In this document: piece after piece, positions 1 to 5,793 of the stretch
How positions within the stretch are numbered: the first letter of the stretch is position 1
Layout of the letters: each line of letters opens with the position of its first letter
Origin: Acidobacteriota bacterium
GTDB taxonomy: Bacteria; Acidobacteriota; Terriglobia; Acidiferrales; UBA7541
Length of the DNA: 9,975 nt
Assembly (NCBI GenBank): GCA_003131985.1
Contig: PKWH01000121.1
Coordinates: 3,012 to 12,986, forward strand
Direction of reading: 5' to 3'
The notes under the pieces: generated by a model
Seen by the model: only the letters and a program-made list of their open reading frames with translations
Databases searched by the model: none
Told to the model about the DNA's origin: nothing
Program-made: the position numbers and the translations under genes

Positions 1-132
1 AACGTAGTTATGCCCATGCCCGTGCGGATTATTGCATTTGCCGAAAACGCGCCGGTTCTCTTCCGCCGAAAAATTCGGGTTGTGATAGAAATGCGCCGCC
101 GAGAATTCCACTTTGCGTGTGATTCGTATCAT
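1..132 (-). CDS. 6-pyruvoyl-tetrahydropterin synthase / QueD-type protein, N-terminal 44 codons only (runs off left edge)
   Basis: Reading the minus strand from the ATG at 132 gives 44 open codons to the window edge. The peptide holds the active-site layout of the PTPS/QueD family. His14 (in FSAAH), His39 and His41 (in HGHNY) would bind zinc, and Cys33 is the catalytic thiol. The spacing Cys-6-His-1-His, with the first His 19 residues before the Cys, is the same as in animal PTPS (His23, Cys42, His48, His50). The family converts 7,8-dihydroneopterin triphosphate to 6-pyruvoyl-tetrahydropterin, or in bacteria to 6-carboxy-tetrahydropterin for queuosine; the visible part cannot decide which. 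The ATG overlaps the TGA of the upstream glycosyltransferase as ATGA, so translation is probably coupled. The segment GKCNNPHGHGHNY looks closer to eukaryotic PTPS than to E. coli QueD. Confidence 0.85.
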   Translation of the reverse strand, partial: MIRITRKVEFSAAHFYHNPNFSAEENRRVFGKCNNPHGHGHNYV

Positions 133-1157
133 GCAGTCTTCGCGGGGTACGCCCGCCCTTTCCAGTGTACTGCCCCATGAGTGTTCTTCCACCACGAAGC
201 GACCAGCGCAGCGCAGTAAAGACACACTCCGGGTACGTAATATTTGATGTACGAGACAGGGTACAGATTCCTGTAAAGGTCGATCCCGTAGCGAAACACA
301 CGCCCTACAATCGTTGCCAAAACGAGAGTCGCCAAAGCCCACGTGGGAGGCACATGCTTCCACGCTGAATAAATCCACATCGGCGCAAGAATCAGTATTT
401 CAGCCCAAGGCAGGACGTCCGATATCTCGACCAAAGCCGCCGTTGGTTTTCCACCCATCAACGGATACAGATTCTTCGTCCACCCTTGCCACATCGCGCC
501 AAAACTTCTGTACATCCTCGTTCGCACAGTTCCTATCGGCGCAGTAAAGTAAATCCCGTAGCCCGCGCTCTTCACGCGACGCGCCAGCGCCACATCTTCG
601 AGAATCTGCCCCGCGATCGCCGTATGTCCGCCCAGCTTTTCGTAAACGTCTCTGAGCAACAGCAGAAACTGCCCGTTGGCCGCCGCATTCGGCTGCGTGG
701 GATCGTTCACCTTCGCGAACGAAAATTTGTTGGCCAGCCGGCAATAAACGAATGGAATCAACGCGCGTTCCCAGAAGGAACCCATTTCTTGCTCGGGCGA
801 GTAGGAAACCAACACTGAATCATTCTCCACAGCATCACAAAGCGCGCGTCGCGTAGACCCGTGCAAATGATACGTATCGGCGTCGGTAAACAGCAGCCAG
901 TCCCCTTTTGCTGCTGCCGCGCCAATCGACACGGCATAATTCTTGCCGGCCCACCCCGGCGGCAACACATCACCCGTATTCAAGATTTTCAGTTTAGGTA
1001 TGCGCGAAGCAAGTTCAGCCAGAATCGCGCCAGTGCCGTCGGTGGACTGATCGTCCACCACGATCACCTCGCCAACCTCGCCTTGCGCCGCCACCGATTC
1101 CACCGCGCGCGCGATGGACGCTTCTTCGTTTCGAGCCGGAATGATGGCGGAGACCAT
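129..1157 (-). CDS. Membrane-associated family 2 glycosyltransferase (CrtQ/HpnB-like)
   Basis: A 342-residue GT-A glycosyltransferase, probably acting at the inner face of the cytoplasmic membrane with a nucleotide-sugar donor. It begins with the usual GT2 strand (MVSAIIPARNEE). It carries Asp35-Asp36 in DDQSTDGT, a metal-binding DAD at 92-94, a Glu-Asp pair at 187-188 (QILEDVALARR) and a QGW at 224-226 in place of QxxRW. Hydrophobic segments near 132-140, 252-266, 273-288 and 307-323 anchor the C-terminal half, and the end has WKGRAYP. This layout, including PPGWAGKNYA near 66-75, recalls the carotenoid (CrtQ) and hopanoid-associated (HpnB) glycosyltransferases; the acceptor cannot be read from sequence. 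I chose the ATG at 1157. The reading frame can also start at a TTG at 1169, but that only adds HTP and has no better ribosome site. It is the first gene of a pair with the PTPS-type gene. Confidence 0.85.
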   Translation of the reverse strand: MVSAIIPARNEEASIARAVESVAAQGEVGEVIVVDDQSTDGTGAILAELASRIPKLKILNTGDVLPPGWAGKNYAVSIGAAAAKGDWLLFTDADTYHLHGSTRRALCDAVENDSVLVSYSPEQEMGSFWERALIPFVYCRLANKFSFAKVNDPTQPNAAANGQFLLLLRDVYEKLGGHTAIAGQILEDVALARRVKSAGYGIYFTAPIGTVRTRMYRSFGAMWQGWTKNLYPLMGGKPTAALVEISDVLPWAEILILAPMWIYSAWKHVPPTWALATLVLATIVGRVFRYGIDLYRNLYPVSYIKYYVPGVCLYCAALVASWWKNTHGAVHWKGRAYPAKTA

Positions 1158-1245
1158 AGGAGTGTGCAAATCGAGACGAGACTAGCGCCGATCCCGCGGC
1201 AGCGGCCCGGCGCAAAATGCTCGCTTTCGATTCGCGGATACTCGT

Positions 1246-1274
1246 ATTATAGGTCGCTTGGACAAAGGATTAAA
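1246..1274 (-). promoter_or_regulatory. Candidate promoter for the glycosyltransferase operon
   Basis: On the minus strand a perfect TATAAT (1251-1246) is preceded at 17 bases by TTTAAT (1274-1269). Transcription would start near 1239, giving a leader of about 80 bases. The box sits in the palindromic TATTATA, which also reads TATTAT on the plus strand just before the divergent thioredoxin gene. The -35 match is poor (3 of 6), so this rests mostly on the -10. Confidence 0.45.
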
Positions 1275-1791
1275 ACGGAAACTGAACACAGGCGTCGTTC
1301 TCGCCTTCATTGCGGGACTACTTTTCCTGTTTGCGCGTCCCGACTACCGCCAGGGCGAAGCCAGCCTGCGCGGACGCCCCGCAAAAGATTTTGCCTACAC
1401 GCTCGACGGCAAGCCCACGCGCCTTTCCGACCTCCGCGGCAAAGTTGTCCTTCTGAATTTCTGGGCCACCTGGTGCCCTCCTTGCGTTGACGAAACCCAA
1501 TCCCTGAATCAGTTGCAGCGCCGCATCGCGCCTCTCGGCGGCACTGTCCTCGGTGTCAGCGTGGATGAAAATCCGCAAGCCTACGAAGATTTTATAAAAT
1601 TGTACAACCTGAGTTTCCCGACTTACCGCGACCCCGGTAAAGAAATTCCCCTCTCCTACGGCACTACCATGTATCCCGACACCTACATCATCACCCGCAG
1701 TGGCCGCCTCGACCGCAAAATCGTCGGCGCCCAGGATTGGACCGGCCCCGACTTGACCGCCTACATCAATACCCTCCTAAACGAAAAGTAG
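1258..1791 (+). CDS. TlpA/ResA-family membrane-anchored thioredoxin-like protein
   Basis: A 177-residue protein with a basic N-terminus (KGLKRKL) and one hydrophobic segment at about 11-26, so a signal anchor with the thioredoxin domain outside the cytoplasmic membrane. The domain (about 40-175) has the LNFWATWCPPC active site with Cys73 and Cys76. The cis-proline position is Pro140, in the form YPD rather than the usual xPT. Family members (ResA, CcmG, TlpA) reduce disulfides in apocytochrome c or copper-site proteins. The length is normal. The start is TTG at 1258: no in-frame ATG or GTG lies between it and the upstream stop at 1183, and starting later would lose the anchor. Only a weak AGG precedes it. 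It is divergent from the glycosyltransferase. Its exact partner cannot be inferred. Confidence 0.88.
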   Translation: MDKGLKRKLNTGVVLAFIAGLLFLFARPDYRQGEASLRGRPAKDFAYTLDGKPTRLSDLRGKVVLLNFWATWCPPCVDETQSLNQLQRRIAPLGGTVLGVSVDENPQAYEDFIKLYNLSFPTYRDPGKEIPLSYGTTMYPDTYIITRSGRLDRKIVGAQDWTGPDLTAYINTLLNEK

Positions 1792-1864
1792 CGCCGCTCG
1801 CAAACGGCGGCCCTTAGCACCGTCCAGTACCCGGAGCAATCTTTGAGGGTCGTACTCTTTGTGG

Positions 1865-1884
1865 GTCGCCCCTTTAGGGGCGAC
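1865..1884. repeat. Perfect 8-bp inverted repeat, TTTA loop
   Basis: Arms GTCGCCCC and GGGGCGAC around TTTA. There is no T-tract on either side, so it is not a standard intrinsic terminator. Confidence 0.8.
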
Positions 1885-1902
1885 ATTACCGCAGCTCATC
1901 AC

Positions 1903-1920
1903 CAGGGGCTTTAGCCCCTG
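1903..1920. repeat. Perfect 7-bp inverted repeat, TTTA loop
   Basis: Arms CAGGGGC and GCCCCTG around TTTA, 18 bases after the previous hairpin. It shares the loop sequence but has different arms. Confidence 0.8.
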
Positions 1921-2067
1921 AAGCTCCCCGATCGTGTGCAGAAGCCCGCGTCCATAGGGGGGCATGCTGCGCCCGCTGTAACTCAGGCAAAAAATCTCCG
2001 TCGGCAGAAACCGCACGCACTGCTCGCTTAATCATCCGCGCATGCAAATGTCCACCGCATCGTACCC

Positions 2068-2096
2068 TTGTATTTGTACCCCTAACTTCCTATCAT
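2068..2096 (+). promoter_or_regulatory. Candidate promoter upstream of copA
   Basis: TTGTAT (2068-2073), a 17-base spacer and TATCAT (2091-2096). The -10 matches 5 of 6 and the -35 matches 3 of 6. Start would be near 2103, leaving a leader of about 370 bases before copA. A closer promoter cannot be excluded. Confidence 0.3.
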
Positions 2097-2288
2097 TGTT
2101 GCGATGAAAATTTGGCTTACGACGGTCGATGAACAGGGCGGGCCACAGAGGCTCGCCACCCACCCGTCTGCCCCCGCGAAAGCGTGTCTGTTACAAGCGC
2201 AGCCTGCCACCCTGCGGAGACCCTCCACCACGAAAAAATCAAGTGAAACTGCGCCGTTTTGCCCAAGCGTTCGCACCATTTCTAACCG

Positions 2289-2377
2289 GTTCTGGCCTAA
2301 AAACAGAAGTTACAGAAAACAAATGGTTAAACCCTGTCTAACCGGGGCCAGAACTGCAGTTAACGTTCTCCGAGAAC
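2289..2377. promoter_or_regulatory. Cluster of AGAAC/GTTCT half-sites upstream of copA (possible operators)
   Basis: A 9-bp inverted repeat GTTCTGGCC (2289-2297) and GGCCAGAAC (2346-2354) is followed by a compact dyad GTTCT-CCG-AGAAC (2365-2377). A 9-base direct repeat TCTAACCGG begins at 2281 and again at 2337. This density of related half-sites is typical of operator regions. No regulator gene lies beside it, and the motif is not one I can assign to CueR, CsoR or CopY. Confidence 0.35.
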
Positions 2378-2470
2378 TGGTCATTTCCCCCGCCTTCGCG
2401 GGCGCCAAGTCTCGGCAATCAACCCGCACTCAAGCGACGTAAATCGAGCCACCGAATCTAATTCACGCAC

Positions 2471-4981
2471 ATGCCCGACGAACTGAACAAGCCCACAAAA
2501 ACCGTGGAGAAGGACCCCGTCTGTGGAATGACGGTGGACCCGGACCGCGCCGCCGCACAGTCCGCGCGCGACGGCAAAACTTTTTATTTCTGTTCCAAGG
2601 GCTGCGCCGCGAAATTCGCGGCAGCCCCGGAAAAATATCTGGACGCACCTGCGGCTTCCGCCCATGGAAATGATTTCGTGGTTCCGTCCGCCGAAATCAA
2701 GTCCTCGAAAGCGGTTCCGGCCGGGCAAGACACCGCAACCAAACAAAGAACCGCTGCCGAGTACATCTGCCCCATGGATCCCGAAGTTCACCAGGATCAC
2801 CCTGGCGCGTGCCCGAAATGCGGCATGGCCCTCGAACCTTCCATTCCCATTCAGCCGGAATCTCACGTCGAGTACACCTGCCCGATGCATCCCCAAATCG
2901 TTCGAAGTGCTCCAGGTTTTTGCCCGATTTGCGGCATGGCACTCGAACTTCGTGACGCCGTTGTGAATCAGGAAGAAGACCCCGAACTCATCTCCATGAC
3001 CCGGCGGTTCTGGACCAGCGTCGCGCTAACCATCCCGATTCTCGCGCTCGCGATGTCCGACCTTATCCCCGGCCAGCCCTTGCAAAATATTTTGTCGCCG
3101 CGCGCAATTGCATGGATTGAGTTTCTTCTCGCCACGCCAGTCGTGCTCTGGGCCGGCTGGCCTTTCTTCGAGCGCGGCTGGGCGTCCATCGTCAACCGCA
3201 GCCTTAACATGTTTACTCTGATCGCTCTGGGCACCGGCACGGCTTACGTTTACAGCGTGGTCGCCGTCGTGTTCCCCGGGATTTTTGCAGCCTCCTTCCG
3301 CGTGATGGGCGGAAGCGTCCCGATTTACTTCGAAGCCGCGTCTGCGATCACCACGCTCGTGCTGCTCGGCCAGGTGCTCGAGTTGCGCGCGCGTAGCCAG
3401 ACCTCCGCTGCGATACGTTCGCTCCTAAAACTTTCCCCCAAGACTGCTCGCCTTGTTCGCGCCGACGGAACCGAAATCGATGTCCCGGTCGAGCACGTAA
3501 ACGCGGGAGACTCGTTGCGCGTTCGCCCCGGCGAAAAGGTTCCCGTGGATGGCGTCATAATCGACGGCGAAAGTTCCGTGGACGAAGCGCTAATGACCGG
3601 CGAGCCGATCCCCGTCGAGAAATCAGCCGGCGCCGCCGTGATTGGCGGAACCGTGAACGGCACCGGCACTTTCGTGATGCGCGCTGAGCGCGTTGGAAGC
3701 GAAACCCTTCTTTCGCAAATCGTGCGCATGGTTAGCGAAGCCCAGCGCAGCCGCGCGCCGGTGCAAAAGCTCGCGGACCGCGTTTCAGGATATTTTGTTC
3801 CGGCGGTTATTCTCGCCGCGATCCTCACCTTTATCGTCTGGGCGATTTACGGACCCGAGCCGAGGATGGCGCATGCGATTCTCAATGCTGTCGCCGTTCT
3901 TATCATCGCGTGCCCGTGTGCCCTTGGACTCGCCACTCCGATGGCCATCATGGTCGGCACGGGCCGCGGCGCGCTCGCCGGCGTCCTGGTGAAAAACGCC
4001 GAAGCCCTCGAAATTCTTGAAAAGGTGGACACGCTGGTTGTGGACAAGACCGGCACGCTGACCGAAGGCAAGCCGCGCGTGACATCCGTGGTTCCCGTGG
4101 CCGGCTCGGATGAAAAACAAGTTCTGCGGTTTGCCGCCACGCTCGAACGCGGAAGCGAACATCCGCTCGCGGGAGCCATCCTTGCCGGCGCCAAAGAGCG
4201 CGGCGTTGAGCTAGGGAATCTCACTAATTTTCAATCGCAAACAGGGAAAGGCGTAACCGGAAAAGTCGATGGGCGAAGCGCCGCTCTAGGAAATCGCGCT
4301 CTCTTCGCTGAAATTAAACTTGCTGCCGGGAAGTTGGAAGAAGCCGCTAAATCGCTGGAAGCCGACGGCCAAACCGCGATGTTCGTTGCCGTGGACGACG
4401 CCCCAATCGGAATCATCGGTGTAGCCGACCCTGTGAAATCGACGACTCCGGAAGCCCTGGAAAAACTCCACCGCGATGGAATTCGTATCATCATGCTCAC
4501 CGGCGACAGTCGCGCAACCGCCGAATCTGTGGCGCGAAAGCTTGGAATCGACCAGGTTCACGCCGAAATTTTGCCCGGCCAAAAAAGCGAAATCGTGAAG
4601 CAGCTCCAAGCCGAAGGACGCGTTGTCGCCATGGCCGGCGATGGCGTAAACGACGCACCTGCTCTTACGCAAGCCAACGTCGGAATCGCTATGGGCACCG
4701 GAACGGACGTCGCCATGGAAAGTGCCGGAATCACCCTGCTGCGTGGCGATCTCCGCGGGATTGCGCGCGCCCGAACGCTCAGTCGCGCAACCATGCGCAA
4801 CATCCGTGAAAATCTCTTTTTTGCCTTCGTCTATAACTCGGCTGGGGTACCCATCGCCGCGGGCGTACTCTACCCGTTCTTCGGTTTGCTGCTCAGCCCT
4901 ATTCTTGCGAGCGCCGCGATGACCTTCAGTTCCGTCTCAGTCATTATGAACGCTCTGCGCCTGCGCAAGGTCCAGCTGTGA
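2471..4981 (+). CDS. copA: Cu+-exporting P1B-1-type ATPase with YHS and two heavy-metal-binding modules
   Basis: An 836-residue inner-membrane ATPase that drives Cu+ out of the cytoplasm. The N-terminus has a YHS domain (about 14-57; Cys18, Cys41, Cys45), then two heavy-metal-binding modules of the YxCPM...CPxCGM type (97-121: Cys100, Cys114, Cys117; 135-157: Cys137, Cys151, Cys154). There is no classical HMA domain with CxxC. The core has TGE (376-378), the transport motif CPC (481-483), the phosphorylated Asp525 in DKTGT, SEHPL (562-566), TGDS (677-680) and GDGVNDAP (723-730). YN with Pro794 (788-794) and MTFSS (817-821) in the last two helices are the P1B-1 signatures for Cu+. Eight membrane helices are visible. 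The ATG at 2471 leaves the YHS domain intact, but no good ribosome site precedes it. It is convergent with a small HMA-like gene. Confidence 0.95.
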   Translation: MPDELNKPTKTVEKDPVCGMTVDPDRAAAQSARDGKTFYFCSKGCAAKFAAAPEKYLDAPAASAHGNDFVVPSAEIKSSKAVPAGQDTATKQRTAAEYICPMDPEVHQDHPGACPKCGMALEPSIPIQPESHVEYTCPMHPQIVRSAPGFCPICGMALELRDAVVNQEEDPELISMTRRFWTSVALTIPILALAMSDLIPGQPLQNILSPRAIAWIEFLLATPVVLWAGWPFFERGWASIVNRSLNMFTLIALGTGTAYVYSVVAVVFPGIFAASFRVMGGSVPIYFEAASAITTLVLLGQVLELRARSQTSAAIRSLLKLSPKTARLVRADGTEIDVPVEHVNAGDSLRVRPGEKVPVDGVIIDGESSVDEALMTGEPIPVEKSAGAAVIGGTVNGTGTFVMRAERVGSETLLSQIVRMVSEAQRSRAPVQKLADRVSGYFVPAVILAAILTFIVWAIYGPEPRMAHAILNAVAVLIIACPCALGLATPMAIMVGTGRGALAGVLVKNAEALEILEKVDTLVVDKTGTLTEGKPRVTSVVPVAGSDEKQVLRFAATLERGSEHPLAGAILAGAKERGVELGNLTNFQSQTGKGVTGKVDGRSAALGNRALFAEIKLAAGKLEEAAKSLEADGQTAMFVAVDDAPIGIIGVADPVKSTTPEALEKLHRDGIRIIMLTGDSRATAESVARKLGIDQVHAEILPGQKSEIVKQLQAEGRVVAMAGDGVNDAPALTQANVGIAMGTGTDVAMESAGITLLRGDLRGIARARTLSRATMRNIRENLFFAFVYNSAGVPIAAGVLYPFFGLLLSPILASAAMTFSSVSVIMNALRLRKVQL

Positions 4982-5019
4982 CTCAGATCAGCCCCTCTGC
5001 CGCACCATCGGCTCAATCG

Positions 5020-5253
5020 TTACTGGCGCGCAGGTTCCAATCTTCGCAACACGGGGATTCTTGCTTGGCGCAAAACGCTTTCTACCACGTTGTCCGTCAG
5101 GCGCGAGGCGTCGTAGTCAAAATGGAGGAGATTTTTTTTCTCGTCGTAACGAAATTTCTGAAGCCCATAAGTATTGGAGAACTCGCCCAGCGCCCGAAAA
5201 TGCTCCGGCTTCAGGCGTTCCTGTAATTCGTACGTAGCGGTCATTAACGTCAT
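5020..5253 (-). CDS. Small HMA-like protein lacking the CxxC metal site
   Basis: A 77-residue protein with no cysteine. The order of likely strands and helices is beta (TATYELQ, 5-11), helix (KPEHFRALGEFSNTYG, 15-30), beta (31-39), beta (LLHFDYD, 42-48), helix (LTDNVVESVLRQARI, 52-66), beta (67-73). This is the beta-alpha-beta-beta-alpha-beta order of heavy-metal-associated/ferredoxin-like domains, and the FDYD...T...V...L...I run resembles the second half of HMA domains. The metal-binding CxxC loop is missing. The frame stays open to 5367, but the ATG at 5253 lies 7 bases after a TATAAT on the same strand, so the longer version would start upstream of its own promoter. ATG at 5244 is another possible start. 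It lies convergent to copA, which itself lacks an HMA domain. The function is unknown. Confidence 0.6.
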   Translation of the reverse strand: MTLMTATYELQERLKPEHFRALGEFSNTYGLQKFRYDEKKNLLHFDYDASRLTDNVVESVLRQARIPVLRRLEPARQ

Positions 5254-5259
5254 GCATGG

Positions 5260-5268
5260 ATTATAACA
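5260..5268 (-). promoter_or_regulatory. Extended -10 promoter of the small HMA-like gene
   Basis: The minus strand reads TGTTATAAT (5268-5260), a perfect TATAAT with the TG of an extended -10 element. There is no -35 match at 16-18 bases, which extended -10 promoters tolerate. The expected start falls on or next to the ATG at 5253, so the transcript may be leaderless. Confidence 0.55.
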
Positions 5269-5328
5269 GGAGAAATCTTGAAGCGGCCGAACGACCTGCT
5301 GAGTGAACGGAGTTACCCGGCAAGAGAG

Positions 5329-5365
5329 AAAAAAGAAGGGGCCCTCGCTTGGGATCGAGAGCCCC
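5329..5365 (-). terminator. Intrinsic terminator of the minus-strand small RNA
   Basis: On the minus strand a 10-bp stem GGGGCTCTCG (5365-5356) pairs with CGAGGGCCCC (5347-5338) around an 8-base loop, with one G-U pair. It is followed by TTCTTTTTT (5337-5329). It begins three bases after the closing stem of the small RNA. Confidence 0.85.
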
Positions 5366-5532
5366 AAAGGTCGCGTTCCTTAGGACCTGCAGTAGGCGAC
5401 TGCAAGCCCATGGGGTCATCCATCCTAGCTTCCCTCTCAGAGGCAGGTGGGAACGACCCGTTCCTTCCGATAAGTGGGCCCCTTCCTCCCCACGTACCAG
5501 TCGGTGCGGATCGTGTAGGAACGCGACCCACA
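5329..5532 (-). ncRNA. Structured small RNA, 6S-like architecture
   Basis: The two ends of a 160-base segment pair perfectly over 12 bp: GGTCGCGTTCCT (minus strand 5528-5517) with AGGAACGCGACC (5380-5369). Just inside the 3' arm is an 11-bp hairpin with two G-U pairs (5409-5399 with 5393-5383, loop of 5). A third hairpin, GGAACG/CGTTCC around a 3-base loop, lies near the middle of the segment. An intrinsic terminator follows at once. A long closing stem, a large internal bubble with a hairpin on its 3' side, an apical part and a total of about 160-200 nt is the layout of 6S RNA, which binds the housekeeping RNA polymerase holoenzyme. No open frame with sense fits. The identity as 6S is inference; that it is a structured, terminated RNA is well supported. 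Confidence 0.7.
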
Positions 5533-5541
5533 CAGGGCCAT

Positions 5542-5558
5542 ATGCAAGTGGAATGCCC
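5542..5558 (-). promoter_or_regulatory. Sigma-54-like promoter for the small RNA
   Basis: The minus strand reads GGGCAT, five bases, TTGCAT. The GG and GC dinucleotides are at the -24/-12 spacing (12 bases, G to G), and the -12 part is a perfect TTGCA. The predicted start is near 5532, four bases before the closing stem. A sigma-70 reading (-10 CATATG) is possible but has no good -35. Confidence 0.4.
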
Positions 5559-5610
5559 AAACTCCAGCGCGACTGGGACATCCCGGCTGCCCATTTTCAA
5601 TGACTTAGCC

Positions 5611-5672
5611 GAACCGCTGCATCGGAGCCGCCGCCGTCTCGAACCAGTTTGGAACCAGTTCAGGAACCGCTG
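5611..5672. repeat. Phased GAACC repeats, possible activator-binding array
   Basis: GAACC starts at 5611, 5641, 5652 and 5664 on the plus strand. The copies at 5641 and 5652 share GAACCAGTT, and those at 5611 and 5664 share GAACCGCTG. Steps of 11 and 12 bases put the last three on one helix face. They lie about 79-140 bases upstream of the predicted small-RNA start and also upstream of the divergent thioredoxin promoter. Confidence 0.55.
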
Positions 5673-5702
5673 TCCCGAATCGGTGTGGCCGCCCCTGGGG
5701 TG

Positions 5703-5725
5703 CGCAAAAGGCGTTACTTTTTGCG
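5703..5725. repeat. Inverted repeat CGCAAAA/TTTTGCG upstream of the second thioredoxin gene
   Basis: A perfect 7-bp inverted repeat (5703-5709 and 5719-5725) with a 9-base centre, ending 18 bases before the possible -35 box at 5744. It may be an operator; no regulator is assigned. Confidence 0.35.
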
Positions 5726-5743
5726 ATTAGTCTTAGCTACTCG

Positions 5744-5772
5744 TTGTTCGGCGCGCACGCATGCGGCATAAT
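5744..5772 (+). promoter_or_regulatory. Candidate promoter of the second TlpA gene
   Basis: TTGTTC (5744-5749), a 17-base spacer and CATAAT (5767-5772). The -10 matches 5 of 6, the -35 matches 3 of 6. Start is expected near 5779, leaving a short leader with the GGAG ribosome site at 5785-5788. Confidence 0.45.
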
Positions 5773-5793
5773 AGAAACGCACCCGGAGTTGCA

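Larger units (their letters stand above)
1792..2036. repeat. Intergenic element with two TTTA-loop hairpins, probable dispersed repeat
   Basis: The stretch contains two perfect GC-rich hairpins with the same TTTA loop. One has an 8-bp stem GTCGCCCC/GGGGCGAC (1865-1872 and 1877-1884). The other has a 7-bp stem CAGGGGC/GCCCCTG (1903-1909 and 1914-1920). A weaker 5-bp hairpin (GCCGC 1793-1797, GCGGC 1807-1811) follows the thioredoxin stop directly. The minus strand stays open for about 80 codons but the peptide has no recognisable domain. From memory, paired hairpins of this kind recur between genes in Acidobacteriota. That this copy is dispersed is inference, since only one copy is in the window. 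Confidence 0.45.
2037..2470. other. Long copA upstream region with no convincing gene
   Basis: Two overlapping open frames on the plus strand (from 2104 and from 2129) and one on the minus strand cross this stretch. None encodes a recognisable domain, and their Arg/Thr/Pro/Ser-rich content looks like noise. The region does hold a possible promoter (2068-2096), an 8-bp hairpin with one G-T pair (2137-2144 with 2150-2157), the palindrome AACCGGTT (2284-2291), and a group of AGAAC/GTTCT half-sites between 2289 and 2377. It also has a 5-bp hairpin CCCGC/GCGGC-type GC stem at 2389-2402 with a CTTC loop. It is most simply a leader and control region for copA. Confidence 0.4.

Noticed and set aside
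1999..2010. 12-base match CGTCGGCAGAAA shared with 6808-6819
   Set aside because: In a 10-kb window a few exact 12-base matches are expected by chance, and the flanks do not match.
1777..2016. 79-codon minus-strand frame across the twin hairpins
   Set aside because: It encodes the hairpin repeats themselves and shows no domain or ribosome site. It is better explained as a repeat element.
2104..2442. 112-codon open frame on the plus strand, starting just after a possible -10 box and ending 28 bases before copA
   Set aside because: The composition (Arg/Thr/Ser/Pro-rich, no domain) looks random, and a second frame (2129-2341) is equally open. I treat it as leader; conservation in relatives could reverse this.
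4978..5226. 82-codon plus-strand frame overlapping the copA stop
   Set aside because: It is the opposite strand of the small HMA-like gene and has no recognisable content.
5383..5516. SRP RNA, because CGGAAGGAA occurs in the small RNA
   Set aside because: The flanking bases needed for helix 8 (UCAGG before, AGCAGCC after) are absent.
5630..5660. tRNA T-arm-like GGTTCGAGAC on the minus strand
   Set aside because: No acceptor stem, anticodon arm or D-arm can be built around it.
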